Part shown: positions 25,605 to 34,547 of the stretch, in pieces | How positions within the stretch are numbered: position 1 is the first letter of the stretch | How the letters are laid out: every line of letters starts with the position of its first letter | DNA from: Variovorax brevis | Lineage (GTDB): Bacteria; Pseudomonadota; Gammaproteobacteria; Burkholderiales; Burkholderiaceae_C | DNA: 64,000 bases | Reading direction: 5' to 3' | Assembly: GCF_030317105.1 (NCBI RefSeq) | Contig: NZ_JASZYG010000001.1 | Span: 186,001 to 250,000, forward strand | Notes under the pieces: model-generated | What the model was told of the DNA's origin: nothing | Database searches by the model: none | What the model saw: the letters and a program-made list of their open reading frames with translations, nothing else | Position numbers and translations under genes: made by a program

Positions 25605-27023
25605 TCAGCGTGGATCGACAGGGCTCGGCGGCACGCCGCGCGCCTCGATGGCCTCGCCCGCCGCCAGGCACAGGTCTTCCCGAAAGCGGCCTGCCAACAG
25701 TTGCACGCCCACGGTTGCGCTGCCGGACATGCGGGTCGAGACGACGAGCGAGGGCAGTCCGGTGACGGGAAGGCCGATCATGGTCATCTGCGCTTCCCAC
25801 ACCCGTGCGTAGCCCTCGGGGCCTTGCAGGTCCAGGTCGTTGGCAAAAGGCAGTTCGGCGCAGGCCGGCAACAGCACCACGGGATAGCGCTCCAGGAACA
25901 GCTGCCATTGGCGCGTGATGGTCGCGCGCCGGGTCAACGCTGCCGAGAGTTTCTCCAGCGTCATGCTGTGGCCGATCTGCGCCTGACCGGCCAGGGCGGC
26001 GATGGCGCCGGCATCGCCTTCGCGCTCTGCAGACGCCACGAGCGCGTCGTAGCTATCGCCCATCCACAGCGCGATCTGAACACCCAATGCCTCGCGAATG
26101 GGCGGCAGCGCATCGACCTCTTCCACGGTCCAGCCGGCGTCGCGCAGGCGGTCGGCGGCATCCAGCAGGGCGGCGATCACATCCTCTTGGGTCTGCAGGC
26201 CGTCGGGTCGCAGGCACAGCGCCACGGAGCGCGGCGCGGCAGGGCCGGTCAAGGGGGCGGGCACCCACCACGGGTCGCGTGCGTCGGGGGCGGACATGGC
26301 CTGCAGTGCCAGCCGCAAGTCGCCCACCGTGCGCGCCAGCGGGCCTGACACCGCCATGATCTGCCCGCCGATGGCCCGCTCGGGCGCAGACGCGTTGAAG
26401 GCTGCGACGCGCCCCAGCGACGGCCGCAAGCCGTGGATGCCGCAGGCAAAGGCGGGGTAGCGGATCGATCCTGCGATGTCGGTGCCGTGCCCGATGTGCC
26501 CGATGCCGCTGGCCACCGCCGACGCTGCGCCACCCGAGGAGCCGCCGGGCGTGAGCGCCGCGTCGCGCGGATTCAGCGTGCGCCCGTGCAGGCCGTTGTT
26601 GGTGAACCAGCGGTAGCTGAAGGCCGGCGTGTTGGTGCGGCCGACGATGACGGCGCCGGCCTTGAGCAGGTTGTCGACCACCGGGCTGTTGGACTGCGCG
26701 ATGGCGTCCTTCTGCAGCCGGACGCCGTTGCTGGTGGCAAAGCCTCGCTGGTCGACGTTGATCTTGACGGTGACCGGCACGCCCGCGAGCGGCCCCGGAT
26801 CGTTGCCGCGGGCCAATGCCGCATCGATGTCGCGGGCACGGGCCAGCACCTCTTCGGGCCGATGGTCCACCACGGCGTTGATCCGCGGGTTGACCGCCGC
26901 AAGCCTCGCGAGCGCAGCCGAGGCCGCCTCGACAGCGCTGATGTCACGGGCGCGCACCAGTTCAGCGACGCGCGCAGCAGGAAGGCGCCAGAGTTCGGCG
27001 CTTTGCGTAGAAGTTGAATCCAT
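25605..27023 (-). CDS. amidase (amidase signature family)
   Basis: 472 residues. Ser-cisSer-Lys hydrolase: Lys in PVTVKINVDQRGF, the GGSSGG loop in LTPGGSSGGAASAVASGIGH, and the nucleophile region GTDIAGSIRYPAFACGIHGL. It is of the same superfamily as the amidase at 10436 but clearly different in sequence and not beside transport genes. No signal peptide. It is 38 bases before the Toprim gene, and upstream of it on the same strand is a short hypothetical gene. Substrate unknown. Confidence 0.92.
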   Translation of the reverse strand: MDSTSTQSAELWRLPAARVAELVRARDISAVEAASAALARLAAVNPRINAVVDHRPEEVLARARDIDAALARGNDPGPLAGVPVTVKINVDQRGFATSNGVRLQKDAIAQSNSPVVDNLLKAGAVIVGRTNTPAFSYRWFTNNGLHGRTLNPRDAALTPGGSSGGAASAVASGIGHIGHGTDIAGSIRYPAFACGIHGLRPSLGRVAAFNASAPERAIGGQIMAVSGPLARTVGDLRLALQAMSAPDARDPWWVPAPLTGPAAPRSVALCLRPDGLQTQEDVIAALLDAADRLRDAGWTVEEVDALPPIREALGVQIALWMGDSYDALVASAEREGDAGAIAALAGQAQIGHSMTLEKLSAALTRRATITRQWQLFLERYPVVLLPACAELPFANDLDLQGPEGYARVWEAQMTMIGLPVTGLPSLVVSTRMSGSATVGVQLLAGRFREDLCLAAGEAIEARGVPPSPVDPR

Positions 27024-27071
27024 GGACAGCGGTTTACCGCCTGCGCGGCCCGCCGTCCAGCGAGCAATCGA

Positions 27072-27278
27072 TTACTGGTGACCCGCAGGCGCGCGATGCC
27101 GGATCTCGCTCTGCAGCGCACGCTGCCCCGAGGCCAGCGCTTCTTCGTACGTGTCGACCGGGTCGAAGGCGCTGACCAGGATTTTCGGGTTGGCACCTTC
27201 GGTGTCGGTTTCGAGCAGGCGCCAGACGAAGCGTCCGGGTTGCGGCTCGGCAACGATGAGTTCGATGGGCTGTTTCAT
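27072..27278 (-). CDS. small hypothetical protein
   Basis: 68 residues from the ATG at 27278 (AAAGG just before it). Visible parts are IELIVAEPQPGRFVWRLLE, a beta-strand pair, and the C-terminal YEEALASGQRALQSEIR helix. It looks like a small soluble alpha/beta protein. No family recognised. It is co-directional with the amidase, 48 bases upstream of it, and may be co-transcribed. Confidence 0.6.
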   Translation of the reverse strand: MKQPIELIVAEPQPGRFVWRLLETDTEGANPKILVSAFDPVDTYEEALASGQRALQSEIRHRAPAGHQ

Positions 27279-27574
27279 CCTTTCACGATGACCACTGCAC
27301 GCTCGCCTGTCTGTAGGCAGAGTTCGATCTTTTGTGAGACTTGTGACACGAGCCCCCATTGCGCACGCTGCAGGGGCACAGGCCTCTCACGGCGCACGCC
27401 TTCGGTGCATCCGCTCCTTACATGTTCAATCACCTTGCCCGACGATCGGTGTTTCGTATCCAGACGATCGGCCTTAGGATGCCCCCGCGCCGAAGTCCCC
27501 GGCTGAAATTGCCCAACCCCTCGGTGCTGTGTCTCGTTGTTTGAAAAAACCTTGGCCATCGCAGGAGGGGCACC
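27279..27574. other. divergent intergenic region before cydA
   Basis: 296 bases carrying the cydA promoter and that of the small minus-strand gene. TTGTGAGAC and TTGTGACAC half-sites are seen near 27333-27350, but no full FNR/ANR box (TTGAT-N4-ATCAA) was found. GGAGGGG is the cydA ribosome site at 27564-27570. Confidence 0.5.
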
Positions 27575-29161
27575 ATGGATATGGACATCGTGGCACTGGC
27601 GCGCTTGCAGTTCGCACTGACGGCGCTGTATCACTTCCTGTTCGTGCCGCTCACGCTGGGGCTGTCGATCCTCGTCGCGATCATGGAGACCGTCTACGTC
27701 ATGACGGGCCGGATCATCTGGCGCGACATGACGAAGTTCTGGGGGCTGCTCTTTGGCATCAATTTCGCCATGGGCGTGGCCACGGGCGTGGTGATGGAGT
27801 TCCAGTTCGGCATGAACTGGAGCTACTACAGCCACTACGTCGGCGACGTGTTCGGCGCGCCGCTGGCCATCGAAGGGCTGATGGCCTTCTTCCTCGAAGC
27901 GACCTTTGTCGGACTCTTCTTCTTCGGCTGGGACCGCATGTCGAAAGTCGGCCATCTGGTGACGGCCTGGGCCGTGGCCATTGGTTCGAACTTCTCTGCG
28001 CTGTGGATCCTGATTGCCAATGGCTGGATGCAAAACCCGGTGGGCGCGGCATTCAATCCGCAGACGATGCGCATGGAAGTGACCAACTTCGGCGACGTGC
28101 TCACCAACCCGGTGGCGCAGGCCAAGTTCGTGCACACGGTGTCGGCCGGCTACACGGTGGCGGCGATTTTCGTGCTGGGGGTGTCCGCGTGGTACGTGCT
28201 GCGCGGGCGCCACCTTGAAATGGCCAAGCGCTCCATGACGGTGGCCGCATCCTTCGGCCTGGCGGCTTCGTTGTCGGTGGTGGTGCTCGGCGACGAAAGC
28301 GGCTACCTCTCGACCGAACACCAGAAGATGAAGCTCGCCTCCATCGAGGCCATGTGGAAGACGGAGCCGGCACCGGCCGCCTTCACCGCCTTCGGATTTC
28401 CCGACCAGGAGGCGCGCGAAACGCACTACGCGGTGCACATCCCCGCCGTGATGGGCCTGATCGGCACGCGTTCGCTCAACACGGAAATCCCCGGCATCGA
28501 GGACCTGGTGAAGCGGGCCGAAGTGCGCATCGCCAATGGCATCAAGGCCTATGACGCGCTGCAGAAGATCCGCGCCGCCGGCAGCACGAAGAACATTCCC
28601 GACGACGTGCGCATCGCCTTCGAATCGCACGGCGGCGAGATGGGCTATGCGCTGCTGCTCAAGCGCTACGTGGACGACCCGGGCAAGGCCACGCCCGAGC
28701 AGATCGCCAAGGCCGCCTGGGACACGGTGCCGTGGGTGGCGCCGCTGTACTGGTCGTTCCGCATCATGGTCGGGCTGGGGATGTTCTTCATCCTGCTGAC
28801 CTTCACCTTCTTCGTCCTGTCGGCCAAGCGCACGCTCGACAAGCACCGATGGCTGCTCAAGGTCGCCGTGTGGGCCGTGCCGCTGCCGTGGATCGCCGCC
28901 GAGTGCGGGTGGATCGTGGCGGAACTGGGCCGCCAGCCGTGGGTCATCGAGGGCGTGCTGCCCACGGCGGTGGCGGTGTCCAACCTGGGCGCCACCACGC
29001 TGCTCATCACCATCGCGGGCTTTGCGTTGATCTACACCGTGCTGCTGGTGATCGAGTTCAAGCTCATGTTCAAGGCCATCGCCAAGGGCCCGGTCCAGCA
29101 CCCCGCCCACGCAACAGATGCGTGGCGCCGCGGCGATTCGCGCTTCGCCACCGTGGAGTAA
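27575..29161 (+). CDS. cydA: cytochrome bd ubiquinol oxidase subunit I
   Basis: 528 residues, close to the normal length. Reduces oxygen with quinol electrons in the inner membrane using haems b558, b595 and d; helps at low oxygen and under stress. N-terminal [20 protein letters not shown] includes His20, a haem ligand; [15 protein letters not shown] and the long Q-loop (residues about 250-380) belong to the long-loop CydA group. The C-terminal [20 protein letters not shown] is the GRQPW signature. The strong ribosome site GGAGGGG precedes the ATG. It is followed by cydB four bases later and then cydX. Confidence 0.97.
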   Translation: MDMDIVALARLQFALTALYHFLFVPLTLGLSILVAIMETVYVMTGRIIWRDMTKFWGLLFGINFAMGVATGVVMEFQFGMNWSYYSHYVGDVFGAPLAIEGLMAFFLEATFVGLFFFGWDRMSKVGHLVTAWAVAIGSNFSALWILIANGWMQNPVGAAFNPQTMRMEVTNFGDVLTNPVAQAKFVHTVSAGYTVAAIFVLGVSAWYVLRGRHLEMAKRSMTVAASFGLAASLSVVVLGDESGYLSTEHQKMKLASIEAMWKTEPAPAAFTAFGFPDQEARETHYAVHIPAVMGLIGTRSLNTEIPGIEDLVKRAEVRIANGIKAYDALQKIRAAGSTKNIPDDVRIAFESHGGEMGYALLLKRYVDDPGKATPEQIAKAAWDTVPWVAPLYWSFRIMVGLGMFFILLTFTFFVLSAKRTLDKHRWLLKVAVWAVPLPWIAAECGWIVAELGRQPWVIEGVLPTAVAVSNLGATTLLITIAGFALIYTVLLVIEFKLMFKAIAKGPVQHPAHATDAWRRGDSRFATVE

Positions 29162-29165
29162 GACC

Positions 29166-30320
29166 ATGATCCTGCACGAACTCATCTCCTATGACGTCCT
29201 GCGGCTCATCTGGTGGTTGCTGCTGGGAATCCTGCTGGTCGGCTTTGCGGTGACCGACGGCTTCGACCTGGGCGTGGGCATGCTGCTGCCCTTTGCGGGC
29301 CGCACCGACGTGGAACGCCGCGTGGTCATCAACACCGTGGGGCCGGTGTGGGAGGGCAACCAGGTCTGGCTCATCCTGGGCGGCGGTGCCATCTTTGCGG
29401 CCTGGCCGCAGCTCTACGCGGTGTCGTTCTCCGGCTCTTACCTCGCGATGTTCGCGATCCTGGTGGCGCTGATCCTGCGGCCGGTGGCCTTCAAGTTCCG
29501 CAGCAAGCGTGAAGAGCAGGCCTGGCGCACGCGGTGGGACTGGGTGCTGTTCTTTTCCGGCTTCGTGCCTTCGCTGATCTTCGGCGTGGCCATGGGCAAT
29601 GTGCTGCAGGGCGTGCCCTTCCGCCTCGAGCCCGACATGCAGATTTACTACGACGGCACCTTCTTCGGGCTGCTCAATCCGTACGCGGTGCTGTGCGGGC
29701 TGGTGTCGGTGACGATGATCGCCATGCACGGCAGCGCGTGGCTGCAGGTGAAAACCGACGCGCGGGTGGCCGAGCGCGCTCGCAGCATCGGCATCGTCGC
29801 CGCGCTGCTGACCATCGTGCTGTACATCGTGGCGGGCGTGCTGCTGCACCGCTACGTCGGCGGCTACCGCATCACGAGCGAGATTGTGCCGACGGGCCCG
29901 TCGAATCCGCTGCTCAAGACGGTGGAACTGCATGCCGGCGCATGGTTCGTCAACTACGGGGCGCGGCCCTGGCTCTACGTCGTGCCGCTGGTGGGCATCG
30001 CGGGCGCCGCGCTGGCCTTGCTCGCCATGTTGGCGCGGCGCGAGATGCTGGCGCTGCTGAGCAGCGGGCTGGGCATTGCGGGAATCATCCTGAGCGTGGG
30101 GGTGTCGATGTTCCCCTTCATCCTGCCGTCGTCGAAAGATCCGCGTGCGAGCCTCACGGTGTGGGATTCGTCGTCCAGCCACTTGACGCTGTTCATCATG
30201 CTGGTGTGCGTGGTGATCTTCTTGCCCATCATCCTGGCCTACACCAGCTGGGTCTATGCGGTCATGCGCGGCAAGGTGGACCCCAAGGCGATCGAGGAAG
30301 ATCGCGGCCACGCCTATTGA
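29166..30320 (+). CDS. cydB: cytochrome bd ubiquinol oxidase subunit II
   Basis: 384 residues, normal for CydB, which shapes the oxidase with Cyd[19 protein letters not shown] near residue 30, [20 protein letters not shown] near residue 60 and [18 protein letters not shown] near the end are family hallmarks. The ATG at 29166 is preferred to the frame running back into cydA. It lies four bases after the cydA stop, and cydX follows after 28 bases. Confidence 0.97.
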   Translation: MILHELISYDVLRLIWWLLLGILLVGFAVTDGFDLGVGMLLPFAGRTDVERRVVINTVGPVWEGNQVWLILGGGAIFAAWPQLYAVSFSGSYLAMFAILVALILRPVAFKFRSKREEQAWRTRWDWVLFFSGFVPSLIFGVAMGNVLQGVPFRLEPDMQIYYDGTFFGLLNPYAVLCGLVSVTMIAMHGSAWLQVKTDARVAERARSIGIVAALLTIVLYIVAGVLLHRYVGGYRITSEIVPTGPSNPLLKTVELHAGAWFVNYGARPWLYVVPLVGIAGAALALLAMLARREMLALLSSGLGIAGIILSVGVSMFPFILPSSKDPRASLTVWDSSSSHLTLFIMLVCVVIFLPIILAYTSWVYAVMRGKVDPKAIEEDRGHAY

Positions 30321-30348
30321 GCCGGATCAAGGAACAAAGGAGTCGCGC

Positions 30349-30498
30349 ATGTGGTACTTCGCGTGGATACTGGGCCTGCCGCTGGCAGCGGCCTTTGCTG
30401 TGCTCAATGCGATGTGGTACGAGCTGATGGATGACGATGCGATTCGCCATGACAAGTTTGATGTGGCGGAGGGGTCGGAGGGGCAGGAGCGGCTTTAA
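30349..30498 (+). CDS. cydX: cytochrome bd small subunit CydX
   Basis: 49 residues with the family start MWYFAWILGLPLAAAFAVLN, a single transmembrane helix, and the YELMDD end of the helix seen in CydX/YbgT. AAAGGAG lies seven bases before the ATG. It stabilises the haems of the CydAB oxidase. Small genes like this are easily missed because they are short. Confidence 0.93.
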   Translation: MWYFAWILGLPLAAAFAVLNAMWYELMDDDAIRHDKFDVAEGSEGQERL

Positions 30499-30526
30499 CT
30501 CCGACCAAAGAACCCGAAGCAGAGGA

Positions 30527-30580
30527 GCGCAACCGAAAAATGCAGCTGTCCGTGTCCCGCATTGACATGGGCACTGTCAT
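30527..30580 (-). pseudogene. vapC-like toxin fragment
   Basis: Begins at the ATG that overlaps the antitoxin stop (ATGA) and reads MTVPMSMRDTDSCIFRLRSS. The DTDSCIF string resembles the LDTDTCIF start of PIN-domain VapC toxins. The frame then runs into antisense of cydX without family features, so the toxin is truncated and surely inactive. Confidence 0.4.
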
Positions 30581-30801
30581 ACCGGGCGCTCCTGCACGGG
30601 CAGGCGTTCGACGCCGGCCATGAAGTCGTCAGACGCCTTGGCATTCAGCGCAAAGAAGCGCCGCCAGTCGACAGGGCGAGGCGTTGGCTTGACGCTTTCG
30701 TCGTCGCGACGAATGGACGTCTTATCACTGACTCGGGAAAGCGGAAGTCCGCCGACATCGCCAGCGTTTGATTTCATCAGGCCCCCATAACGCAAAAACA
30801 T
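30577..30801 (-). pseudogene. vapB-like antitoxin relic
   Basis: 74 open codons. The C-terminal half looks like a VapB/AbrB-type antitoxin tail: RRDDESVKPTPRPVDWRRFF, then ASDDFMAGVERLPVQERPV. The N-terminal DNA-binding strand region normally found (with an NGRSQAVRLP-like motif) is missing or garbled. Its stop overlaps the ATG of a VapC-like fragment, as in intact vapBC pairs. No start signal is convincing. It is called a relic from pattern recognition. Confidence 0.5.
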
Positions 30802-30813
30802 ACCAACCGAGTA

Positions 30814-31356
30814 TCAACGCATGGGCATGCGCTTCGCATCGGCTACCCGCTTGCGCCCCGTCACCATCGTCCCCGGCAGGTTTTCGCGCCAGCGCCAGCT
30901 CATCACCGCCACGCCGAGCAGGTGCAGCACGACCGCGGCCATCAGTGCGTCGGAAATCCATGCGTGCACCTCTTGCACCCGCTCGTCGCCCCAGAACATG
31001 TCCCAACGGCTCATCCACCCCGTGAGCGCGAGCAGCAGCACCAGCGTCCACATCAGCCACACCATCCACAGCCCGAGCGGGTCGTGGCCGATGGTGCGCG
31101 GCGTGCCGGCGCGGACATAGTCCAAGGTGGCGCGCAGGGATGGCCTGAGCGCCGAGAGGCGGCCATGTCCTTTCGACAGCACGGCCCACAACAGGCGAAC
31201 GCCCACCGCGCCAGCCGCGACGTAGCCCACCTGCCGATGCGCCGGCCCGCCGTCGTCCTGGAACCAGCAGTAGATGACGCACCCGGCCAGCACCGCGTGC
31301 GAAAGGCGAACGATGGCGTCCCACACCTGCAGGGCGCCGCCGTGAGGCCCCGGCAC
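30814..31356 (-). CDS. cytochrome b561 family protein
   Basis: 180 residues with a GTG start. About four transmembrane helices with haem-ligand histidines: AIVRLSHAVLAGCVIYCWF, HRQVGYVAAGAVGVRLLWA, VWLMWTLVLLLALTGWMS, HAWISDALMAAVVLHLLGVA. A di-haem inner-membrane cytochrome b, accepting or donating electrons between quinol and a partner. It lies two bases downstream of the PepSY gene, so they are co-transcribed; the PepSY protein may be the periplasmic partner. A remote similarity to the nickel-hydrogenase cytochrome group exists, but no hydrogenase is nearby. Confidence 0.9.
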   Translation of the reverse strand: MPGPHGGALQVWDAIVRLSHAVLAGCVIYCWFQDDGGPAHRQVGYVAAGAVGVRLLWAVLSKGHGRLSALRPSLRATLDYVRAGTPRTIGHDPLGLWMVWLMWTLVLLLALTGWMSRWDMFWGDERVQEVHAWISDALMAAVVLHLLGVAVMSWRWRENLPGTMVTGRKRVADAKRMPMR

Positions 31357-31358
31357 GG

Positions 31359-31634
31359 TTATTTTTCGATCTCGGTCTTTACCGGCGCGAGCGTCTTGGC
31401 ATCGAAGTAGATTTCCACCTTCTTGCCTTCCTTGTTCTTGCCGTAGATCTCATAGCAGTTGCCGTCCACCTTGAACTTGGAGATGGTGTAGCCCTGCTCC
31501 AGGATCTTGGCCTTGGCGTCCGCCTCGCTCATCCATTCGGCCTTGGGGTAAGGCTTGCAGTCCGCCTTGGCGAATGCGGAGGTCGAGACGCATGCGGCAA
31601 GGCCCAGCGCGACGGCGACGGTGACGTATTTCAT
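31359..31634 (-). CDS. secreted PepSY domain protein
   Basis: 91 residues from the ATG at 31634. Signal peptide MKYVTVAVALGLAACVSTSA ending near AFAKAD. The mature protein is a PepSY domain (MSEADAKAKILEQGYTISKF, KVDGNCYEIYGKNKEGKKVE, IYFDAKTLAPVKTEI), a periplasmic module that binds or regulates. It is transcribed with the cytochrome b gene. Alternative start MLSFSLLSN at 31679 would disrupt the signal peptide. Confidence 0.9.
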   Translation of the reverse strand: MKYVTVAVALGLAACVSTSAFAKADCKPYPKAEWMSEADAKAKILEQGYTISKFKVDGNCYEIYGKNKEGKKVEIYFDAKTLAPVKTEIEK

Positions 31635-31681
31635 TGGAGATTCCCTGATGAGGTTGCTGAGGAGTGAAAAGCTTAGCACTC

Positions 31682-31702
31682 AAATGCGAGGAATTCGCAT
31701 TT
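31682..31702. terminator. hairpin between minus-strand genes
   Basis: AAATGCGA, loop GGAAT, TCGCATTT: a perfect 8-bp stem between the PepSY gene and the end of the acetyl-CoA-synthetase fusion gene. It may act as a weak terminator for the latter or as a regulatory hairpin. Confidence 0.45.
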
Positions 31703-31712
31703 CTCGGAACAC

Positions 31713-34403
31713 CTACAACGCAAAGCTCACCAGCACGAACTCCGGATCATCCGCATAGCGCTTGACCGAAAACCCCATCTTGCGCATGAGCTTGAGCATT
31801 GCCGAGTTGTTCGACAGCACCAGGCCGTCGATCTCAGCCAGGCCCTTGTCGCGCGCCACCTCGATGATGTGTTCCATCAAGCGCATGCCCAGGCCCTTGC
31901 CCTTGTATTCGTCGGCAACGACCAGCGAGAACTCGCAGCTTGCCTTGTCGGGGTTGGTGACGTAACGCGACACGCCCACCACGCGTTCGCCTTCGCGCAC
32001 GGTGCCGTCGGCTTCCTCGATGCGTTCCGGGACGACCGCGACCAAGGCCATCTCGCGGTCGTAGTCGATCAGGGTGAAGCGCGAGAGCATCGTCGGTGGC
32101 AGCTCGCGGAAATGCGAGGCAAAGCGAAACCACCGGCTCTCGGGCGACAGCTCCTTGACGAAGCGCTGCAGCATGTGCGCGTCATCGGGGTGAATCGGGC
32201 GGATCGCGTACATGCCGCCACCGCGCAGGAGGCATTCGCGTTCGTAGCGCGCCGGGTAGGGCAGGATGGCCAGGTGCTGATAACCCCGGCTTTGCCCGCT
32301 CGCCGATTGCGGCGCGTTGCCCACGACGATGCGGGCATCGACCGCCAGCGCGCCGGACTCGTCCACGATGATGGGGTTGATGTCCATCTCGCGCAGTTCG
32401 GGCAGCTCGCACACCATTTCCGACACGCGCAGCAGCACTTGCTCCAGCGCCTGCATGTCCACCGGGCTCGCGCCGCGCCACTCGAGAAAGGTCGATGCGA
32501 CGCGCGATCGCTCGATGAGCCGGCGCGCCAGGAACTGGTTGAGCGGCGGCAGTTCCATCGCGCGGTCGTCCAGCAGTTCGATCATGGTGCCGCCGGCGCC
32601 AAAGACAATCACCGGACCGAAGGGGTCGTCGGTGACCAGCCCCACGTTGACCTCGCGCCCGCGCCGGGCCCGCGCCATTTTCTGCACCGTCACGCCGTTG
32701 ATGCGCGCCTTGGGCGCCAGTTGGGTGACGCGCTCCATCAGGGCGTCGTAGGTGTCGCGCGCGCCTGCGCCGTTCATCACGTTCAGCGCGACGCCCTCCA
32801 CATCCGACTTGTGGCTGATGTCGGGGGAGTCGATCTTCAGCGCCACCGGAAAGCCGAGCTGCGAGGCGATCATCATGGCCTCGTGGGCGCTGCGCGCGAG
32901 CATGGTCCGCGTGATGGGAATGTGGAAAGAGGACAGCAGCGTCTTCGATTCCATTTCGGTGAGCACGGTGCGGCGTTCCGCCAGCACGCTGTCGATCAGC
33001 AGGCGGGCCGCCTCGATGTCGGGCTTGGCCAGCGTCGACAGCGGCGGCGGTGTCTGTTGCAACAGTTGCTGGTTCTGATAGAACGAGAAAATATTGCCAA
33101 AGGCGCCCACGGCCGCCTCCGGCGTTCTGAAGCTGGGAATCACCGCTTCGACCAGGATGCTGCGCGCGGCACGCACCGATGAGTCGCCCATCCAGCACGA
33201 CAGGATCGGCTTTTGCCCCGCCTGGGGCGCCTCGGATACCGCGCGCGCAATGGCTGCCGCGTCGCGCCCCGGCTTGGGCGAATAGATGGCGAGCACGCCG
33301 TTGACCTGCGGGTCGGCCGAAGCCACTTCGAGCGCCGCCCGGTAGGCTTCGGGCCCCGCGTCTTCGCTGAGGTCGATCAGGTCCGTGAGCGTGGCCAGGG
33401 CCGGCACCCGTGGCTTGAGCTTTTCAATGGATTCGGGCGTGAGCTTGCCCAGTTGCAGTCCGATTTCGTTGACCCAGTCGGCGGCCAGCACGCCCGGCCC
33501 GCCGCCGTTGGTGATGATGGCAAGGCGCTGGCCCACCGGCCGGTAGCGCGAAGCCAGGCACTTGGCGGCGGAAAACAATTCGACGAAGGAACGCACCCGA
33601 ACGGCCCCGGCGCGGCGCAGTGCGGCGTCGAACACATCGTCGCTGCCCACGGTGGCCGCGCTGTGCGTGTGCGCCGCTTCGTTGCCGGCGGGTTTGCGCC
33701 CCGCCTTGAGCACCACCACTGGCTTGGCGTGCGACGCCGAACGCAGTGCACTCATGAAAGGCCGCGCCGTCGAAATGCCTTCGAGGTAGACGACGATGCT
33801 GCGTGTATCGGGGTCGTCGGCCAAGAAGTCCAGCACCTGGGCAATGTCGACCGAGGTATGGGGACCCAGCGACACCAGGCTGGAAAAACCCACGGCGTTC
33901 TCACGCGCCCAGTCCAGCATGGAGGAGGTGAGCGCCCCCGATTGCGACACCAGCGCGAGCGTGCCGGTGCCGGCCAGTGTCCCCACCACGCTGGCATTGA
34001 GCCCCAGCGCAGGCCGCTGGTGCCCCAGGGTGTTCGGCCCCAGCAGATGGATGCCTTCGCGGCGCGCGATGGCTCGGAAATCGCCCGCCGTGTCCGCCCC
34101 CAATCCCGAGGAGATCACCATGGCCGCACGGCAGCCGATGCGGCCTGCCACCCCGAGCGCGGCTGCAATCTCCTTCGGTGGCAGCGCAATGATGGCCAGG
34201 TCGGCGCGCGATTGCGCAAGATCGCCCAGCGTTCCGCTGGTGTGGACGTCGAGGTATTGCAGCGGCCCCTTGAAGGCCGTGGCCTCCAGCGCTTGCCGCA
34301 GGTGCACGGCATGCTGGTGCTCGTCGCCTGAAGCCTGGGCCTGGTCGGCAAACACGACGATTGATCTGGGGGCAAAGAGCGGCGTGAGGTAGTGCTTTTC
34401 CAT
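31713..34403 (-). CDS. acetate-CoA ligase (ADP-forming) domain / GNAT acetyltransferase fusion
   Basis: 896 residues from the ATG at 34403. The N-terminal CoA-binding domain (SIVVFADQAQASGDEHQHAV, VGRIGCRAAMVISSGLG), succinyl-CoA-ligase-like domain and ATP-grasp domain (SQLGFPVALKIDSPDISHKS) are as in ADP-forming acetyl-CoA synthetases. The C-terminal GNAT domain carries VADEYKGKGLGMRLMEHIIE (acetyl-CoA loop). This layout is Pat-type: such proteins acetylate lysine residues of metabolic enzymes, including acetyl-CoA synthetase. The GNAT domain resembles the lone protein at 41829. It fits the acetyl-metabolism theme of ackA-pta nearby, though it is not in an operon with them. Confidence 0.92.
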   Translation of the reverse strand: MEKHYLTPLFAPRSIVVFADQAQASGDEHQHAVHLRQALEATAFKGPLQYLDVHTSGTLGDLAQSRADLAIIALPPKEIAAALGVAGRIGCRAAMVISSGLGADTAGDFRAIARREGIHLLGPNTLGHQRPALGLNASVVGTLAGTGTLALVSQSGALTSSMLDWARENAVGFSSLVSLGPHTSVDIAQVLDFLADDPDTRSIVVYLEGISTARPFMSALRSASHAKPVVVLKAGRKPAGNEAAHTHSAATVGSDDVFDAALRRAGAVRVRSFVELFSAAKCLASRYRPVGQRLAIITNGGGPGVLAADWVNEIGLQLGKLTPESIEKLKPRVPALATLTDLIDLSEDAGPEAYRAALEVASADPQVNGVLAIYSPKPGRDAAAIARAVSEAPQAGQKPILSCWMGDSSVRAARSILVEAVIPSFRTPEAAVGAFGNIFSFYQNQQLLQQTPPPLSTLAKPDIEAARLLIDSVLAERRTVLTEMESKTLLSSFHIPITRTMLARSAHEAMMIASQLGFPVALKIDSPDISHKSDVEGVALNVMNGAGARDTYDALMERVTQLAPKARINGVTVQKMARARRGREVNVGLVTDDPFGPVIVFGAGGTMIELLDDRAMELPPLNQFLARRLIERSRVASTFLEWRGASPVDMQALEQVLLRVSEMVCELPELREMDINPIIVDESGALAVDARIVVGNAPQSASGQSRGYQHLAILPYPARYERECLLRGGGMYAIRPIHPDDAHMLQRFVKELSPESRWFRFASHFRELPPTMLSRFTLIDYDREMALVAVVPERIEEADGTVREGERVVGVSRYVTNPDKASCEFSLVVADEYKGKGLGMRLMEHIIEVARDKGLAEIDGLVLSNNSAMLKLMRKMGFSVKRYADDPEFVLVSFAL

Positions 34404-34547
34404 GTGACGTCCCCCGAGGCGCATCGCTCGGCTGGCCGAGCATATACCGGGCTTTTGGCTTTGCGTGCACCGGCCTGCGGTGGGCGGGCGACTTGCGGGG
34501 CCATCTTGAGGGAAGATCGGCTTTCCCTCACCGCGAAAGCCCTGCCG

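Larger units (their letters stand above)
30499..30813. other. intergenic region with decayed toxin-antitoxin genes
   Basis: Between cydX and the convergent cytochrome b gene. It contains only the vapBC-like relic listed separately; no other gene was seen. Confidence 0.5.

Noticed and set aside
27279..27574. FNR/ANR box upstream of cydA
   Set aside because: Only half-sites resembling TTGTGA; no palindromic TTGAT-N4-ATCAA.
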